Of a DNA stretch of 64,000 nt, positions 54,805 through 64,000 are shown in pieces. Origin of the DNA: Kaistia soli DSM 19436 (lineage in GTDB: Bacteria > Pseudomonadota > Alphaproteobacteria > Rhizobiales > Kaistiaceae); contig NZ_FQUP01000001.1 in the NCBI RefSeq assembly GCF_900129325.1, forward strand, positions 992,001 through 1,056,000. Reading direction: 5' to 3'. Under the pieces are notes generated by a model. The model searched no databases, was not told where the DNA came from, and saw only the letters and a list, made by a program, of their open reading frames with translations. Position numbers and translations under genes: made by a program. How positions within the stretch are numbered: position 1 is the stretch's first letter; each line of letters begins with the position of its first letter.

Positions 54805-56478
54805 GTGACATCGCCCCTCCTGCCGCAGAGCGGTGGCCAGCTTATCGTCCAGGCGCTCGCAGCCAATGGGGTCGACCGGGTCTTCACGGTGCCCGGCGAG
54901 AGCTTTCTCGCGGTGCTCGACGCGCTGCGGGATTCAGCGATCGACGTCGTCAACGCCCGCCATGAAGGCGGCGCGGCGATCATGGCAGAGGCGGACGGCA
55001 AGCTGACGGGACGGCCGGGCGTCGCGATCGTGACGCGCGGACCGGGCGCCACCAACGCCGCAGCCGGGCTTCACATCGCACGGCAGGATTCGACGCCGAT
55101 GATCCTGCTTGTCGGGCAGATCGCGCGCGGCCATCGCGAGCGGGAGGCGTTCCAGGAGATCGACTACCGCCGCATGTTCGGCGAGGTGGCAAAATGGGTC
55201 GCCGAGATCGACGAAGCCGCACGCATTCCGGAGTTCCTGTCGCGGGCCTTCCACACCGCGACGTCGGGCCGGCCGGGGCCGGTCGTGCTGGCCCTGCCGG
55301 AGGACATGCTGCGCGAGACCGCATCCGTGCTGCCGCCACAGCCCTTCGAGCCGATCGAGACCTATCCCGGCCTGACGCAGACCGCACAGCTGCAGAAACT
55401 GCTCTGGGCTGCGAAGCGGCCGTTTGTCATCGCGGGCGGCGCGCGCTGGAGCGGCAAGGCGGTCGCCTCGCTCCGCCGCTTCGCCGAGCGCTTCGAGCTG
55501 CCGGTCGCGGTCTCGTTTCGCCGCCAGGGCCTCTTCGACCACGATCATCCGAACTATGCCGGCGATGTCGGCCTCGGCATCAATCCGGCTCTTGCGAAGC
55601 GGATCAAGGACGCCGACCTTTTGCTGCTGCTCGGCGGGCGGATGAGCGAGACGCCGTCGGGCGGCTACACGCTGATCGAGGCTCCCGAGCCACGGCAGAT
55701 GCTGGTGCATGTGCATGCGAGCGCCGAAGAGCTTGGCCGCGTCTATCGCCCGACGCTCGCCATCAACGCGACCCCCAACGGTTTCGCCTCGCAGCTCGAG
55801 GTCGTGCATCCGCCTGTCTCCATCCCGTGGGGCGGGGAGACGCGGGCGGCCAATGAGAGCTATCGCGCCTGGTCGGAGCCAACGCCGCGCGATGTCGACG
55901 GTGTGGAACTCGGCGCCATGATCCGCCAGCTCCGCGACACGCTGCCGGATGACGCGGTGCTCACAAACGGCGCCGGCAACTATGCCGGCTGGCTGCATCG
56001 CTATTACCGCTTTCGCCAGCCGGGCACGCAGCTTGCGCCGACCTCAGGCTCGATGGGCTATGGCTTGCCTGCCGCGATAGCCGCAAAGCTCCGTCATCCG
56101 GAGCGGATCGTGGTGGCGCTGGCCGGCGACGGCTGCTTCCAGATGACAGGACAGGAATTCGCGACGGCCGCGCAGGAAGGCGCCGCCGTGATCGTCATCG
56201 TCGTCGACAACGGCATGTATGGGACGATCCGCGCGCATCAGGAGCGAGCCTATCCCGGCCGCATCGCCGCGACGGCGCTCGTTAATCCCGATTTCGCGGC
56301 GCTCGCCCGTGCCTATGGCGGCCACGGCGAAACGGTGGAGCGGACCGAGGACTTCGCGGCGGCCTTCGAGCGGGCCGCCCGCTCCGGCAAGCCCTCCATC
56401 CTGCATGTGAAGGCCGACCCCGAAGCGATCTCGCCAACGACGACGATCAGCGCCATCCGCGAGAAGGCCCGAAGCTGA
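54805..56478 (+). CDS. Thiamine-pyrophosphate enzyme, acetolactate synthase-like
   Basis: 557 residues with the three domains of the acetohydroxyacid synthase/pyruvate decarboxylase superfamily. The catalytic Glu lies in VPGESFLAVLDAL near residue 30; the TPP motif is LAGDGCFQMTGQEFATAAQEGA followed by VDNGMYGT (the GDG-x(24-27)-N pattern). FAD-like middle domain follows the usual layout. The start is GTG at 54805 with GGAG 9 nt before it. It stands alone without a small regulatory subunit, so it may make acetolactate or act on another alpha-keto acid; the substrate is not evident. Confidence 0.85.
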   Translation: MTSPLLPQSGGQLIVQALAANGVDRVFTVPGESFLAVLDALRDSAIDVVNARHEGGAAIMAEADGKLTGRPGVAIVTRGPGATNAAAGLHIARQDSTPMILLVGQIARGHREREAFQEIDYRRMFGEVAKWVAEIDEAARIPEFLSRAFHTATSGRPGPVVLALPEDMLRETASVLPPQPFEPIETYPGLTQTAQLQKLLWAAKRPFVIAGGARWSGKAVASLRRFAERFELPVAVSFRRQGLFDHDHPNYAGDVGLGINPALAKRIKDADLLLLLGGRMSETPSGGYTLIEAPEPRQMLVHVHASAEELGRVYRPTLAINATPNGFASQLEVVHPPVSIPWGGETRAANESYRAWSEPTPRDVDGVELGAMIRQLRDTLPDDAVLTNGAGNYAGWLHRYYRFRQPGTQLAPTSGSMGYGLPAAIAAKLRHPERIVVALAGDGCFQMTGQEFATAAQEGAAVIVIVVDNGMYGTIRAHQERAYPGRIAATALVNPDFAALARAYGGHGETVERTEDFAAAFERAARSGKPSILHVKADPEAISPTTTISAIREKARS

Positions 56479-56495
56479 GGCTTCAGCAGAAGCGA

Positions 56496-57698
<1,203 letters not shown>

Positions 57699-57699
57699 C

Positions 57700-58371
57700 T
57701 CAGAGCTCCGGAACGATCAGGTCGGTGACGGCGCCAGCGACCAGCAACTCCGCGCCGGTCGCCGCCTGCAATTCGTCGAGCGAAAGGTCGGGGAGCTTTT
57801 CGCGCAGGACGAAGCGCCCACTCTCGATGTCGATCACGGCGAGTGAGGTATAAACGCGGGTGACGCAGCCGACGCCCGTCAGCGGCAGCGTGCAGCGCTT
57901 CAGGAGCTTCGGCTTGCCGTCCTTGGTCACATGATCGGTGATGACCGCGACGCGCTTGGCGCCATGCACGAGATCCATCGCCCCGCCCACGGCCGGAACG
58001 CCCTTCGGACCCGTCGACCAGTTGGCGAGATCGCCGTTCTCCGCAACCTCATAGGCGCCGAGGATGGCCACATCGAGATGACCGCCGCGCACCATGGCGA
58101 AGCTGTCGGCGTGATGAAAGAACGAGGCGCCAGGCTTCAGCGTCACGGGACGCTTGCCGGCATTGATCAGATCCCAGTCCTCCTCGCCCTGCGGCGGAGC
58201 TTCGCCGAAGTTCAGGATACCGTTCTCGGTGTGGAAGATCGCCTCGCGGCCGGGCGGCTGGTACTGCGCGACCTTTTCGGGAAAGCCGATGCCGAGATTG
58301 ACATAGGCGCCGTCGGCGATGTCCTGCGCGGCGCGCCAGGCAATCTGGTTGTTGGTGAGCTTCGCGGTCAT
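57700..58371 (-). CDS. pcaJ: PcaJ, 3-oxoadipate CoA-transferase subunit B
   Basis: 223 residues. The catalytic Glu of CoA-transferase B subunits is in FHTENGILNFG, near residue 49. Later: GGAMDLVHGAKRVAVITDHV. With PcaI it transfers CoA from succinyl-CoA to beta-ketoadipate. It starts inside the pcaI stop codon (ATGA at 58368-58371). The short form beginning MTAKLTNNQIAW is chosen on that overlap. Confidence 0.94.
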   Translation of the reverse strand: MTAKLTNNQIAWRAAQDIADGAYVNLGIGFPEKVAQYQPPGREAIFHTENGILNFGEAPPQGEEDWDLINAGKRPVTLKPGASFFHHADSFAMVRGGHLDVAILGAYEVAENGDLANWSTGPKGVPAVGGAMDLVHGAKRVAVITDHVTKDGKPKLLKRCTLPLTGVGCVTRVYTSLAVIDIESGRFVLREKLPDLSLDELQAATGAELLVAGAVTDLIVPEL

Positions 58372-59102
58372 GAGACAGCTCCGGGATACACGGCATTGGC
58401 GCGGTTCAGGTCTTCTTCCTGCTGCGGCTTCGGCACCTCGACGACCTTCTGGACGAAGATCCCGGGTGTCACGACGCTCTCCGGATCGATATCGCCAGCC
58501 GGCACGATGCGGCGCGCCTGAACCACTGTCTCGGCAGCGGCCATGCACATCAGCGGGTTGAAGTTTCGTGCTGCCGCCCGGTAGGTCAGATTGCCCTGCG
58601 GATCGGCCGTCTCCGCCTTCACCAGCGCCACATCCGCCTTCAGCCAGCGCTCCTGCACATAAGGGCGGCCGTCGAATTCGGCGACCGGCTTTCCTAGAGC
58701 GAGATCCGTTCCATAGGAGGTCGGCGTGTAGAAGGCCGGAATGCCCGCGCCGCCGGCGCGGATGCGCTCGGCCAGCGTCCCTTGCGGCACCAGTTCGAGA
58801 TCGATCTTCCCGGCCTGGTAGAGCTCGGTGAACACGACCGGATCGGCGGAGCGCGGGAAGGAGCAGATGAGCTTCTTCACCATGCCAGCCTCGATGAGCG
58901 CTGCGAGGCCGACATGGCCGTTGCCGGCATTGTTGTTGATGACCGTCAGGTCGTGGGGATGACCCGTGGCGCGGAAGCGGTCGATGAGCGCGTGAATCAG
59001 CTCGATCGGTGCGCCTGCGCCGCCGAAGCCGCCGATCATCACCGTCATGCCGTCCCGGATCCCCGCCACTGCGGTGGCGAGGTCGCCGACTGTCTTGTCC
59101 AT
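58368..59102 (-). CDS. pcaI: PcaI, 3-oxoadipate CoA-transferase subunit A
   Basis: 244 residues of the CoA-transferase A-subunit family: TVMIGGFGGAGAPIELIHALID is the oxyanion/CoA region, and GTLAERIRAGGAGIPAFYTPTSYGT is the typical mid-sequence. It is the first gene of the pcaIJF operon. The ATG at 59102 has GAGAGG 7 nt upstream; a TTG five codons earlier is less likely. It is divergent from the pcaR regulator across 133 bp. Confidence 0.94.
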   Translation of the reverse strand: MDKTVGDLATAVAGIRDGMTVMIGGFGGAGAPIELIHALIDRFRATGHPHDLTVINNNAGNGHVGLAALIEAGMVKKLICSFPRSADPVVFTELYQAGKIDLELVPQGTLAERIRAGGAGIPAFYTPTSYGTDLALGKPVAEFDGRPYVQERWLKADVALVKAETADPQGNLTYRAAARNFNPLMCMAAAETVVQARRIVPAGDIDPESVVTPGIFVQKVVEVPKPQQEEDLNRANAVYPGAVS

Positions 59103-59185
59103 GCGCTGCCCTCTCAAGCCCGGCTCAACCGCGCCGCGCCTTGGGAGGGATAGGCCGCGGCCACGCTTCCGTCCATTGAGATTGT

Positions 59186-59214
59186 GCGATATGCTTCATT
59201 TGTTCGTATATCGC
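59186..59214. promoter_or_regulatory. Putative PcaR operator (7-bp dyad)
   Basis: GCGATAT (59186-59192) and its exact complement ATATCGC (59208-59214) with a 15-nt spacer, between pcaI and pcaR. It overlaps TTCGTATAT (59203-59211) and is 22 nt before the pcaR ATG. TGTTCGTATATCGC resembles the repeats bound by the PcaU/PobR subfamily, to which this regulator belongs; this comparison is from memory. Confidence 0.55.
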
Positions 59215-59235
59215 TCAAATTGAGGAGTCCGTCGC

Positions 59236-59997
59236 ATGCTTACGCCCACGCGCGATCTGATGGGCGGGCTCGCCAAAGGCCTCGCTGTGATCGAGGCGTT
59301 CAATCCCGATCATCCGCGTCAATCGATCGCCGAGGTCTCGGCGGCGACGGGGCTCGACCGGGCGGCCGCGCGGCGCTGCCTGCTGACGCTCGCCCATCTC
59401 GGCTATGCCGACTATGACGGCAAGTTCTTCACGCTGACGCCGCGCGTGCTGAGGCTCGGAACGGCCTGTCTCGCAACCATGCCGCTGCCGAACCTGGTGC
59501 AGCCATTGCTGGATGAAGTCTCGGATGCCATCGGCGAGAGTGCGTCGGTCTCGATCCTCGACGGTGACGAGATCGTCTATGTGGCGCGGTCAGCGCAGAA
59601 GAAGGTGATGTCGATCACGCTGATGCCGGGCTCGCGGCTCCCGGCCTATTGCACCTCTATGGGCCGCGTCCTGCTTGCCGCCCTGCCCGAAGAGCAGGCG
59701 CGCGCCCGGCTTGGCGAAGCGCCGCTGCCCCAGCGCACGGCGCATACGCTCACCGAGCCCGGTGCGGTGATGGCAGAACTCGCGCGGGTTCGGACGGCGG
59801 GCTACGCGGTTATCGATCAGGAGGTCGAGATCGGGCTACGCTCCATTGCCGTTCCGCTCATGACGGCCCGGCGCGTCACGGTTGCGGCCGTCAATCTTGG
59901 CCTCCCCGTGCGCGGCGAGCCGATCGAGGCGCTCGCCGAGCGCTACCTTCCCGCGCTTCAGGACGTCCAGGCCCGGATGCGCGACATCCTGCGTTGA
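59236..59997 (+). CDS. pcaR: PcaR, IclR-family beta-ketoadipate regulator
   Basis: 253 residues. Winged helix at about 12-55 (GLAKGLAVIEAFNPDHPRQSIAEVSAATGLDRAAARR), then a GAF-like effector domain with MSITLMPGSRLPAYCTSMGRVLLAALP, which is typical of the PcaR/PcaU/PobR group that senses beta-ketoadipate or p-hydroxybenzoate. It is divergent from pcaIJF with a dyad operator in between. GAGGAG lies 8 nt before the ATG. Confidence 0.88.
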   Translation: MLTPTRDLMGGLAKGLAVIEAFNPDHPRQSIAEVSAATGLDRAAARRCLLTLAHLGYADYDGKFFTLTPRVLRLGTACLATMPLPNLVQPLLDEVSDAIGESASVSILDGDEIVYVARSAQKKVMSITLMPGSRLPAYCTSMGRVLLAALPEEQARARLGEAPLPQRTAHTLTEPGAVMAELARVRTAGYAVIDQEVEIGLRSIAVPLMTARRVTVAAVNLGLPVRGEPIEALAERYLPALQDVQARMRDILR

Positions 59998-60022
59998 GCC
60001 GCGCCGGCTGTGATCGCGCCGG

Positions 60023-61573
60023 CTAGAACAGGCTTTCCTGCGAGGGTGTCTTCGGCTTGGCGCGCACTTTCGGCTTCGGAGGCGCGGGCGTGCCGGCGGC
60101 GAGCGCGCCGATCTTGCCGTCGTGGAACTCGATGGAAAGCGGATCGCCGGGGGCGACGCTCGATGCTGAGCGGACCGGCTGGCCGACACCATCGGTGACG
60201 AGGGCAAAGCCGCGCGCGAGGACGCTGCGATAGGACAAGGTTTCGGCCAGCCGCCAGGCGCGATCGAGCCGATCGCGGCGGCGCTCGACGATCCGGATGA
60301 AGGCCCTGCCAACACGCCCGTCGATTTCGCCGAGACGGTCGCGGCCGCGATGCACCCGCTCGCCGATCGGTTCGATGCGCAGCCGCTGCGTCGTTCGGGC
60401 GAACAGCGCGCGCTTCCGTTCGGCGTGAACGTCGAGCGCCCTGCCCTGCCGTTCCGACAGGCCTGCGAGGCGATCGAGAGCGCGTTCGATGCGGCGGGCG
60501 AGCACGACGGGCGTCAGGAGCGACGCCGAGCGACCGAGCCGGCCGCGATGCGCAAGCGTATTGGCGCCGAGGCCGCGGCCGAGCCGCGCGGCAAGCTCGT
60601 CGAACGAACGGCGCGGAATGGCGAGCAGATCGTCGAGCCTTGGCAATCCGCGTGTCGCGGCGCGCAGTTCCCGCCGCCGCGCCTCGATATGGCGATAGGC
60701 GGCACCCTCCAGACGCTGGCCGAGCCCGCCGACAGCCGCGAGCAGCTCGGCGCGCACAGGCACCGCCATTTCGGCGGCGCCGGTTGGCGTCGGCGCGCGG
60801 AGGTCCGCGGCGAAATCAATCAGCGTCGTATCGGTTTCGTGGCCGACGGCGGAGATCAGCGGGATATCGGAAGCGGCCGCGGCACGAACGACGATCTCCT
60901 CGTTGAAGCCCCAGAGGTCTTCCAGGCTGCCGCCGCCCCGCGCGACGATGAGAAGATCGGGACGCGGCACCGGTCCGCCGGGCGTCAGCGCGTTGAAGCC
61001 TGATATCGCCGCCGCGACCTCAGCGGCCGAGGTTTCGCCCTGTACGCGCACCGGCCAGACCAGGACGTGGACCGGGAAACGGTCGGCGAGGCGATGCAGG
61101 ATGTCGCGGATGACAGCTCCGGTCGGCGAGGTTACGACGCCAATGACGCGCGGCAGATAAGGCAGGGGGCGCTTCCGGGCCTGGTCGAATAGACCCTCCG
61201 CTGCGAGCTTCTTGCGCCGCTCCTCAAGCAGCGCCATCAGCGCACCGACGCCCGCCGGCTCCAGCGTCTCGATGACGATCTGATATTTGGACGAGCCCGG
61301 GAACGTCGTCAGCTTGCCGACCGCGATCACCTCCATGCCCTCTTCGGGGCGGAAGCGGAGGCGCGCCATGCTGGTGCGCCAAATCACGGCTTCCAGCTTG
61401 GCCTTGTCGTCCTTCAGCGCGAAATAGGCATGGCCGGAGGAGTGCGGCCCGCGATAGCCGGAAATCTCGCCGCGCACGCGCACATGGCCGAACGTGTCCT
61501 CAACCGTGCGCTTCAGAGCGGCGGAGATCTCCGAGACGGAATATTCGGCGACATTCGAAGGCGGCTGGCTCAC
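60023..61573 (-). CDS. xseA: XseA, exodeoxyribonuclease VII large subunit
   Basis: 516 residues. An N-terminal OB domain ([30 protein letters not shown]), then the catalytic core: [35 protein letters not shown], and [24 protein letters not shown], followed by a long coiled-coil stalk (about 290-430) and a short C-terminal tail. Together with XseB it degrades single-stranded DNA. The GTG at 61573 has a GGAGG ribosome binding site 5 nt upstream; the ATG in GATGTGA is out of frame. The C-terminus ends [10 protein letters not shown]. Confidence 0.95.
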   Translation of the reverse strand: MSQPPSNVAEYSVSEISAALKRTVEDTFGHVRVRGEISGYRGPHSSGHAYFALKDDKAKLEAVIWRTSMARLRFRPEEGMEVIAVGKLTTFPGSSKYQIVIETLEPAGVGALMALLEERRKKLAAEGLFDQARKRPLPYLPRVIGVVTSPTGAVIRDILHRLADRFPVHVLVWPVRVQGETSAAEVAAAISGFNALTPGGPVPRPDLLIVARGGGSLEDLWGFNEEIVVRAAAASDIPLISAVGHETDTTLIDFAADLRAPTPTGAAEMAVPVRAELLAAVGGLGQRLEGAAYRHIEARRRELRAATRGLPRLDDLLAIPRRSFDELAARLGRGLGANTLAHRGRLGRSASLLTPVVLARRIERALDRLAGLSERQGRALDVHAERKRALFARTTQRLRIEPIGERVHRGRDRLGEIDGRVGRAFIRIVERRRDRLDRAWRLAETLSYRSVLARGFALVTDGVGQPVRSASSVAPGDPLSIEFHDGKIGALAAGTPAPPKPKVRAKPKTPSQESLF

Positions 61574-61659
61574 ATCGTCCTCCAGACCTTCCGATTGCCC
61601 CAGCCTGCCCGCCCGGGTCAAGGGTTGCGGACGATCCTGCGGCCGACTATCCCTCAGCC

Positions 61660-62412
61660 ATGTCCCGTTATGACTTCGCCAGCCAGAGGCTGTTCCTCGA
61701 CGCACCGCTTGATGCCGGCACGACCGTGCCGCTCGATCGCGACCAGGCCAACTATCTGGTCAATGTGCTGCGCATGACGCCGGGCGCCGCCGTTCTGGTC
61801 TTCAATGGCCGCGATGGTGAGTGGCGCGCCGTGCTCGAAGGCGACCGCAAGCGGGCGGCGCTGCTTGTCGAGACGCAAATGCGGGAGCAGGCCGCGCCCT
61901 CAAACCTCGACTATCTGTTCGCGCCGCTAAAGCAGGCGCGGCTCGACTATATGGTCCAGAAAGCGGTCGAGATGGGCGCCGGACGGCTGCGGCCGGTGAT
62001 CACGCGCCGCACGCAGGTGACGCGGCTGAATGAGGACCGCCTCAGGGCAAACGCCATCGAGGCGGCCGAGCAGTGCGGGATTCTCACGATTCCCGCGATC
62101 GAGGCACCGCGGCCAATGGCAGATCTCCTGACCGGCTGGGAGGCGACGGATGCCGGGCGGCGAATCATCTTCTGCGACGAGGACGAGACCGGCGCCGATC
62201 CGGTCAGCGTGCTCCGCGCTTTGCCACCCACTCCGCTTGCCGTGTTGATCGGCCCGGAAGGCGGCTTCTCGCCCGAAGAGCGGACGCTTTTGAAGGCGCT
62301 GCCCTTCGTCACGGCGATCGCGCTCGGGCCGCGCATCCTCCGCGCCGACACGGCGGCCGTTGCCGCCCTGGCGCTGGTGCAGGCGGTGGCGGGCGACTGG
62401 CGCGAAGCTTGA
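61660..62412 (+). CDS. rsmE: RsmE, 16S rRNA m3U1498 methyltransferase
   Basis: 250 residues, SPOUT-fold RsmE family. An N-terminal PUA-like domain ([27 protein letters not shown]) and the C-terminal knot domain with [21 protein letters not shown] and [19 protein letters not shown]. It methylates U1498 of 16S rRNA. It is divergent from xseA with 86 bp between the starts. Nothing is unusual. Confidence 0.95.
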   Translation: MSRYDFASQRLFLDAPLDAGTTVPLDRDQANYLVNVLRMTPGAAVLVFNGRDGEWRAVLEGDRKRAALLVETQMREQAAPSNLDYLFAPLKQARLDYMVQKAVEMGAGRLRPVITRRTQVTRLNEDRLRANAIEAAEQCGILTIPAIEAPRPMADLLTGWEATDAGRRIIFCDEDETGADPVSVLRALPPTPLAVLIGPEGGFSPEERTLLKALPFVTAIALGPRILRADTAAVAALALVQAVAGDWREA

Positions 62413-62532
62413 GCGCCACAATTCACGGCATCGTGATCCCGAGGTGATCAGGCTGCCTTTCCAATAGTTCCGACGGTGCGCCAAGCGCTAAGCCGCTGAT
62501 CTGGAATCAATCCAGCTTGGAATTCCTCTAAG

Positions 62533-62552
62533 ATATTGATTTCGTTCAATAT
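62533..62552. promoter_or_regulatory. 20-bp dyad upstream of the iron transporter
   Basis: ATATTGA, 6 nt, TCAATAT: a perfect 7-bp inverted repeat in an AT-rich stretch of the 252-bp gap before the iron-binding-protein gene, 112 bp before its ATG. It could be an operator for an iron-responsive regulator such as RirA or Irr, but it does not match the IRO-box or ICE consensus I know of. Confidence 0.4.
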
Positions 62553-62664
62553 TGCCTTTGACAGCCTGTGGCGCAGATGGGAAGCACCGCCTGCCTTCCC
62601 GTGTGGTGCTGCTGGCGCCGCCCGAATTGGCACCATCCGCCCTTTCACGACGGAGCTGTTCCCG

Positions 62665-63699
62665 ATGTTTCCCCGCTCTTCCTTTCTTCGCACGGCCGCG
62701 CTCGCAGCGTTGACCACCTTCGGCGCCCTGCCGGCCTTTGCCGATGGGGAGGTCAATGTCTACACGACCCGCGAACCCGGGCTGATCCAACCGCTGCTCG
62801 ACAGCTTCACGGCTGAATCCGGGATCAAGGCGAATGTCGTCTTCATCAAGGAGGGCCTAGCCCAGCGCGTCGAGAGCGAGGGCGCCAATTCTCCGGCCGA
62901 CCTGCTCAGCGTCGTGGACTATGGCAATCTCATCGAACTCGTCGATCGCAAGCTGACGCAGCCCGTGACCTCGACGGCGCTCGACGAGGGCATCCCGGCC
63001 AATCTTCGCGATCCCGCCGGAAACTGGTTCGGCCTCTCGATGCGCGCCCGCGTCATCTATGCCTCGAAGGACCGCGTCACCGACGAGACGCTCACTTATG
63101 AGGACCTCGCCGACCCGCGCTTCAAGGGCAAGATCTGCATCCGCTCGGGCCAGCATCCCTACAACACCTCGCTGATCGCGGCGATGATCGCCAAGGACGG
63201 CAAGGACGAGACCAAGGTCTGGCTCGACGGCGTACGCGCCAATCTCGCCCGCACGCCCGGCGGCGGCGATCGCGACGTCGCCCGCGACATCCTCGCCGGC
63301 ATCTGCGACATCGGCGTCGGCAATTCCTACTATGTCGGCCTGATGCGGAGCGGCAAGGGCGGCGACGAGCAGAAGGCCTGGGGCGAGGCGATCCGCGTGA
63401 TCCTGCCGACCTTCAAGGACAAGGCCGGCACGCATGTGAACATCTCCGGCGCGGCCGTCGCCAAGAACGCGCCGAACCGCGACAACGCCGTGAAGCTTCT
63501 CGAATATCTCGCTTCGGAGAAGGCGCAGGAAATCTACGCCAAGGCCAATTTCGAATATCCGGTTCGGCCCGGCGTCGCCGCCGATCCGATCATCGCCGAT
63601 CTCGGCACGCTGACCGTCGATCCGACGCCGCTGGTCGAGATCGCCAAGGACCGCGGCGAGGCGAGCGAACTGGTCGACGCCACCGGCTTCGACGGCTGA
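62665..63699 (+). CDS. Ferric-iron ABC transporter substrate-binding protein (FbpA/FutA-like)
   Basis: 344 residues with a Sec signal peptide (cleavage near ALPAFA-DGE, residue 26). It has the ferric-binding protein pattern: NVYTTREPGLIQPLLDSF, DLLSVVDYGNLIEL, and the tyrosine pair in DIGVGNSYYVGLM that coordinates Fe3+. It delivers iron in the periplasm to the permease whose gene follows. GGAG lies 9 nt before the ATG. The next gene starts within about 25 bp, so this is the first gene of an fbpABC-type operon. Confidence 0.93.
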   Translation: MFPRSSFLRTAALAALTTFGALPAFADGEVNVYTTREPGLIQPLLDSFTAESGIKANVVFIKEGLAQRVESEGANSPADLLSVVDYGNLIELVDRKLTQPVTSTALDEGIPANLRDPAGNWFGLSMRARVIYASKDRVTDETLTYEDLADPRFKGKICIRSGQHPYNTSLIAAMIAKDGKDETKVWLDGVRANLARTPGGGDRDVARDILAGICDIGVGNSYYVGLMRSGKGGDEQKAWGEAIRVILPTFKDKAGTHVNISGAAVAKNAPNRDNAVKLLEYLASEKAQEIYAKANFEYPVRPGVAADPIIADLGTLTVDPTPLVEIAKDRGEASELVDATGFDG

Positions 63700-63722
63700 T
63701 CGCTGACGGGCAGCGCTCGGCA

Positions 63723-64000
63723 TTGTCGGCCGTCTCACCGGCCATATCGGATGCACGGCCGGCGCCCTCGCGGCGCCGGCTTCTTGCCGTCGACAGGGGA
63801 CGCATCGCGTTCTGTCTCGCGGTGGCGGCGCTTGCGCTGCTGCCGGTCGGCGGCCTTGCCTGGTTCGCGGTCGGCGGCGACGGCGCGCTCTGGCCGTCCC
63901 TTCTCCGCAATGTATTGCCGCGTGCGAGTTGGACGACACTCATCCTGCTGGCCGGTGTTGGAACGATCGCGCTCGTCACCGGCATCGGCACCGCCTTCCT
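63723..64000 (+). CDS. Iron ABC transporter permease (N-terminal fragment)
   Basis: Open frame running off the right edge. It encodes an Arg-rich start, a first membrane helix (IAFCLAVAALALLPVGGLAWF) and then LLRNVLPRASWTTLILLAGVGTIALVTGIG, which is typical of FbpB/FutB-type permeases. There is no ATG in this frame; TTG at 63723 is the best start, but a CTG at 63696 or a later GTG is possible. It is directly downstream of the binding-protein gene. Confidence 0.72.
   Translation, partial: MSAVSPAISDARPAPSRRRLLAVDRGRIAFCLAVAALALLPVGGLAWFAVGGDGALWPSLLRNVLPRASWTTLILLAGVGTIALVTGIGTAF

Overview
The window looks like chromosomal DNA of a GC-rich alphaproteobacterium, most likely of the order Hyphomicrobiales (Rhizobiales). 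This rests on the protein families and gene orders: phnGHI/phnF/phnCDE, a glgPBCAX operon, pcaIJF with an IclR regulator, an amino acid:carrier protein ligase locus of rhizobial type, and a hydroxyproline catabolic cluster. The genus cannot be fixed from the sequence. I see no rRNA, tRNA, CRISPR, integrase, transposase or prophage. Coding density is very high, with many 4-bp ATGA overlaps.

Layout. (1) 1-6522: phosphonate uptake and C-P lyase genes: phnI (partial), phnH and phnG; a divergent phnF regulator with a perfect 20-bp operator-like dyad; phnC-phnD-phnE1-phnE2; and a divergent hexapeptide acetyltransferase with a Pho-box-like repeat in front. (2) 6629-18969: a surface polysaccharide region: an acyltransferase-3 protein, a Wzy-like polymerase and a Wzz/Wzc-like protein with a degenerate kinase domain. 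A co-directional run follows: a GT26 transferase, a GT4 transferase, a Wzx flippase, a double alpha/beta-hydrolase, a GH5 glycanase and a second GT4 transferase. A full TTAA-N7-TTAA (CtrA-type) site lies in the shared promoter region. (3) 19065-24913: a compact operon encoding a carrier protein, an acyl-CoA-dehydrogenase-like flavoprotein, a class-II aminoacyl-tRNA-synthetase-like amino acid:[carrier protein] ligase, a DUF1839 protein and an atypical GH2 protein. This is the least understood and most interesting system in the window. A PACE-type efflux protein follows.

(4) 25511-38939: two glycogen modules. The operon glgP-glgB-glgC-glgA-glgX on the minus strand ends in a strong terminator that contains the glgX stop codon. 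A second glgA-glgX pair runs divergently. (5) 38988-46164: a CSS-EAL cyclic-di-GMP phosphodiesterase, an IclR regulator divergent from a short-chain dehydrogenase, a DUF899/small membrane protein pair, a regulator with two predicted winged helices followed by a beta-propeller protein, and a PRC-barrel protein. (6) 46225-53216: a canonical GH2 beta-mannosidase, transaldolase, and three genes for trans-4-hydroxy-L-proline degradation (deaminase, FAD dehydrogenase, 2-epimerase). (7) 53335-64000: a small proline-rich WxxGxW protein, an exported protein, a TPP enzyme, pcaF-pcaJ-pcaI with divergent pcaR, xseA, rsmE, and the start of a ferric-iron ABC transporter.

How it fits together. Several modules handle carbon storage and sugar flow (glycogen, transaldolase, mannosidase), and others bring in nutrients (phosphonate, iron, hydroxyproline, aromatic catabolism through beta-ketoadipate). 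The carrier-protein operon directly follows the polysaccharide operon on the same strand. I infer, without proof, that it makes an aminoacyl thioester that is loaded by the ligase, possibly oxidised by the flavoprotein, and transferred to an acceptor by the DUF1839 protein.
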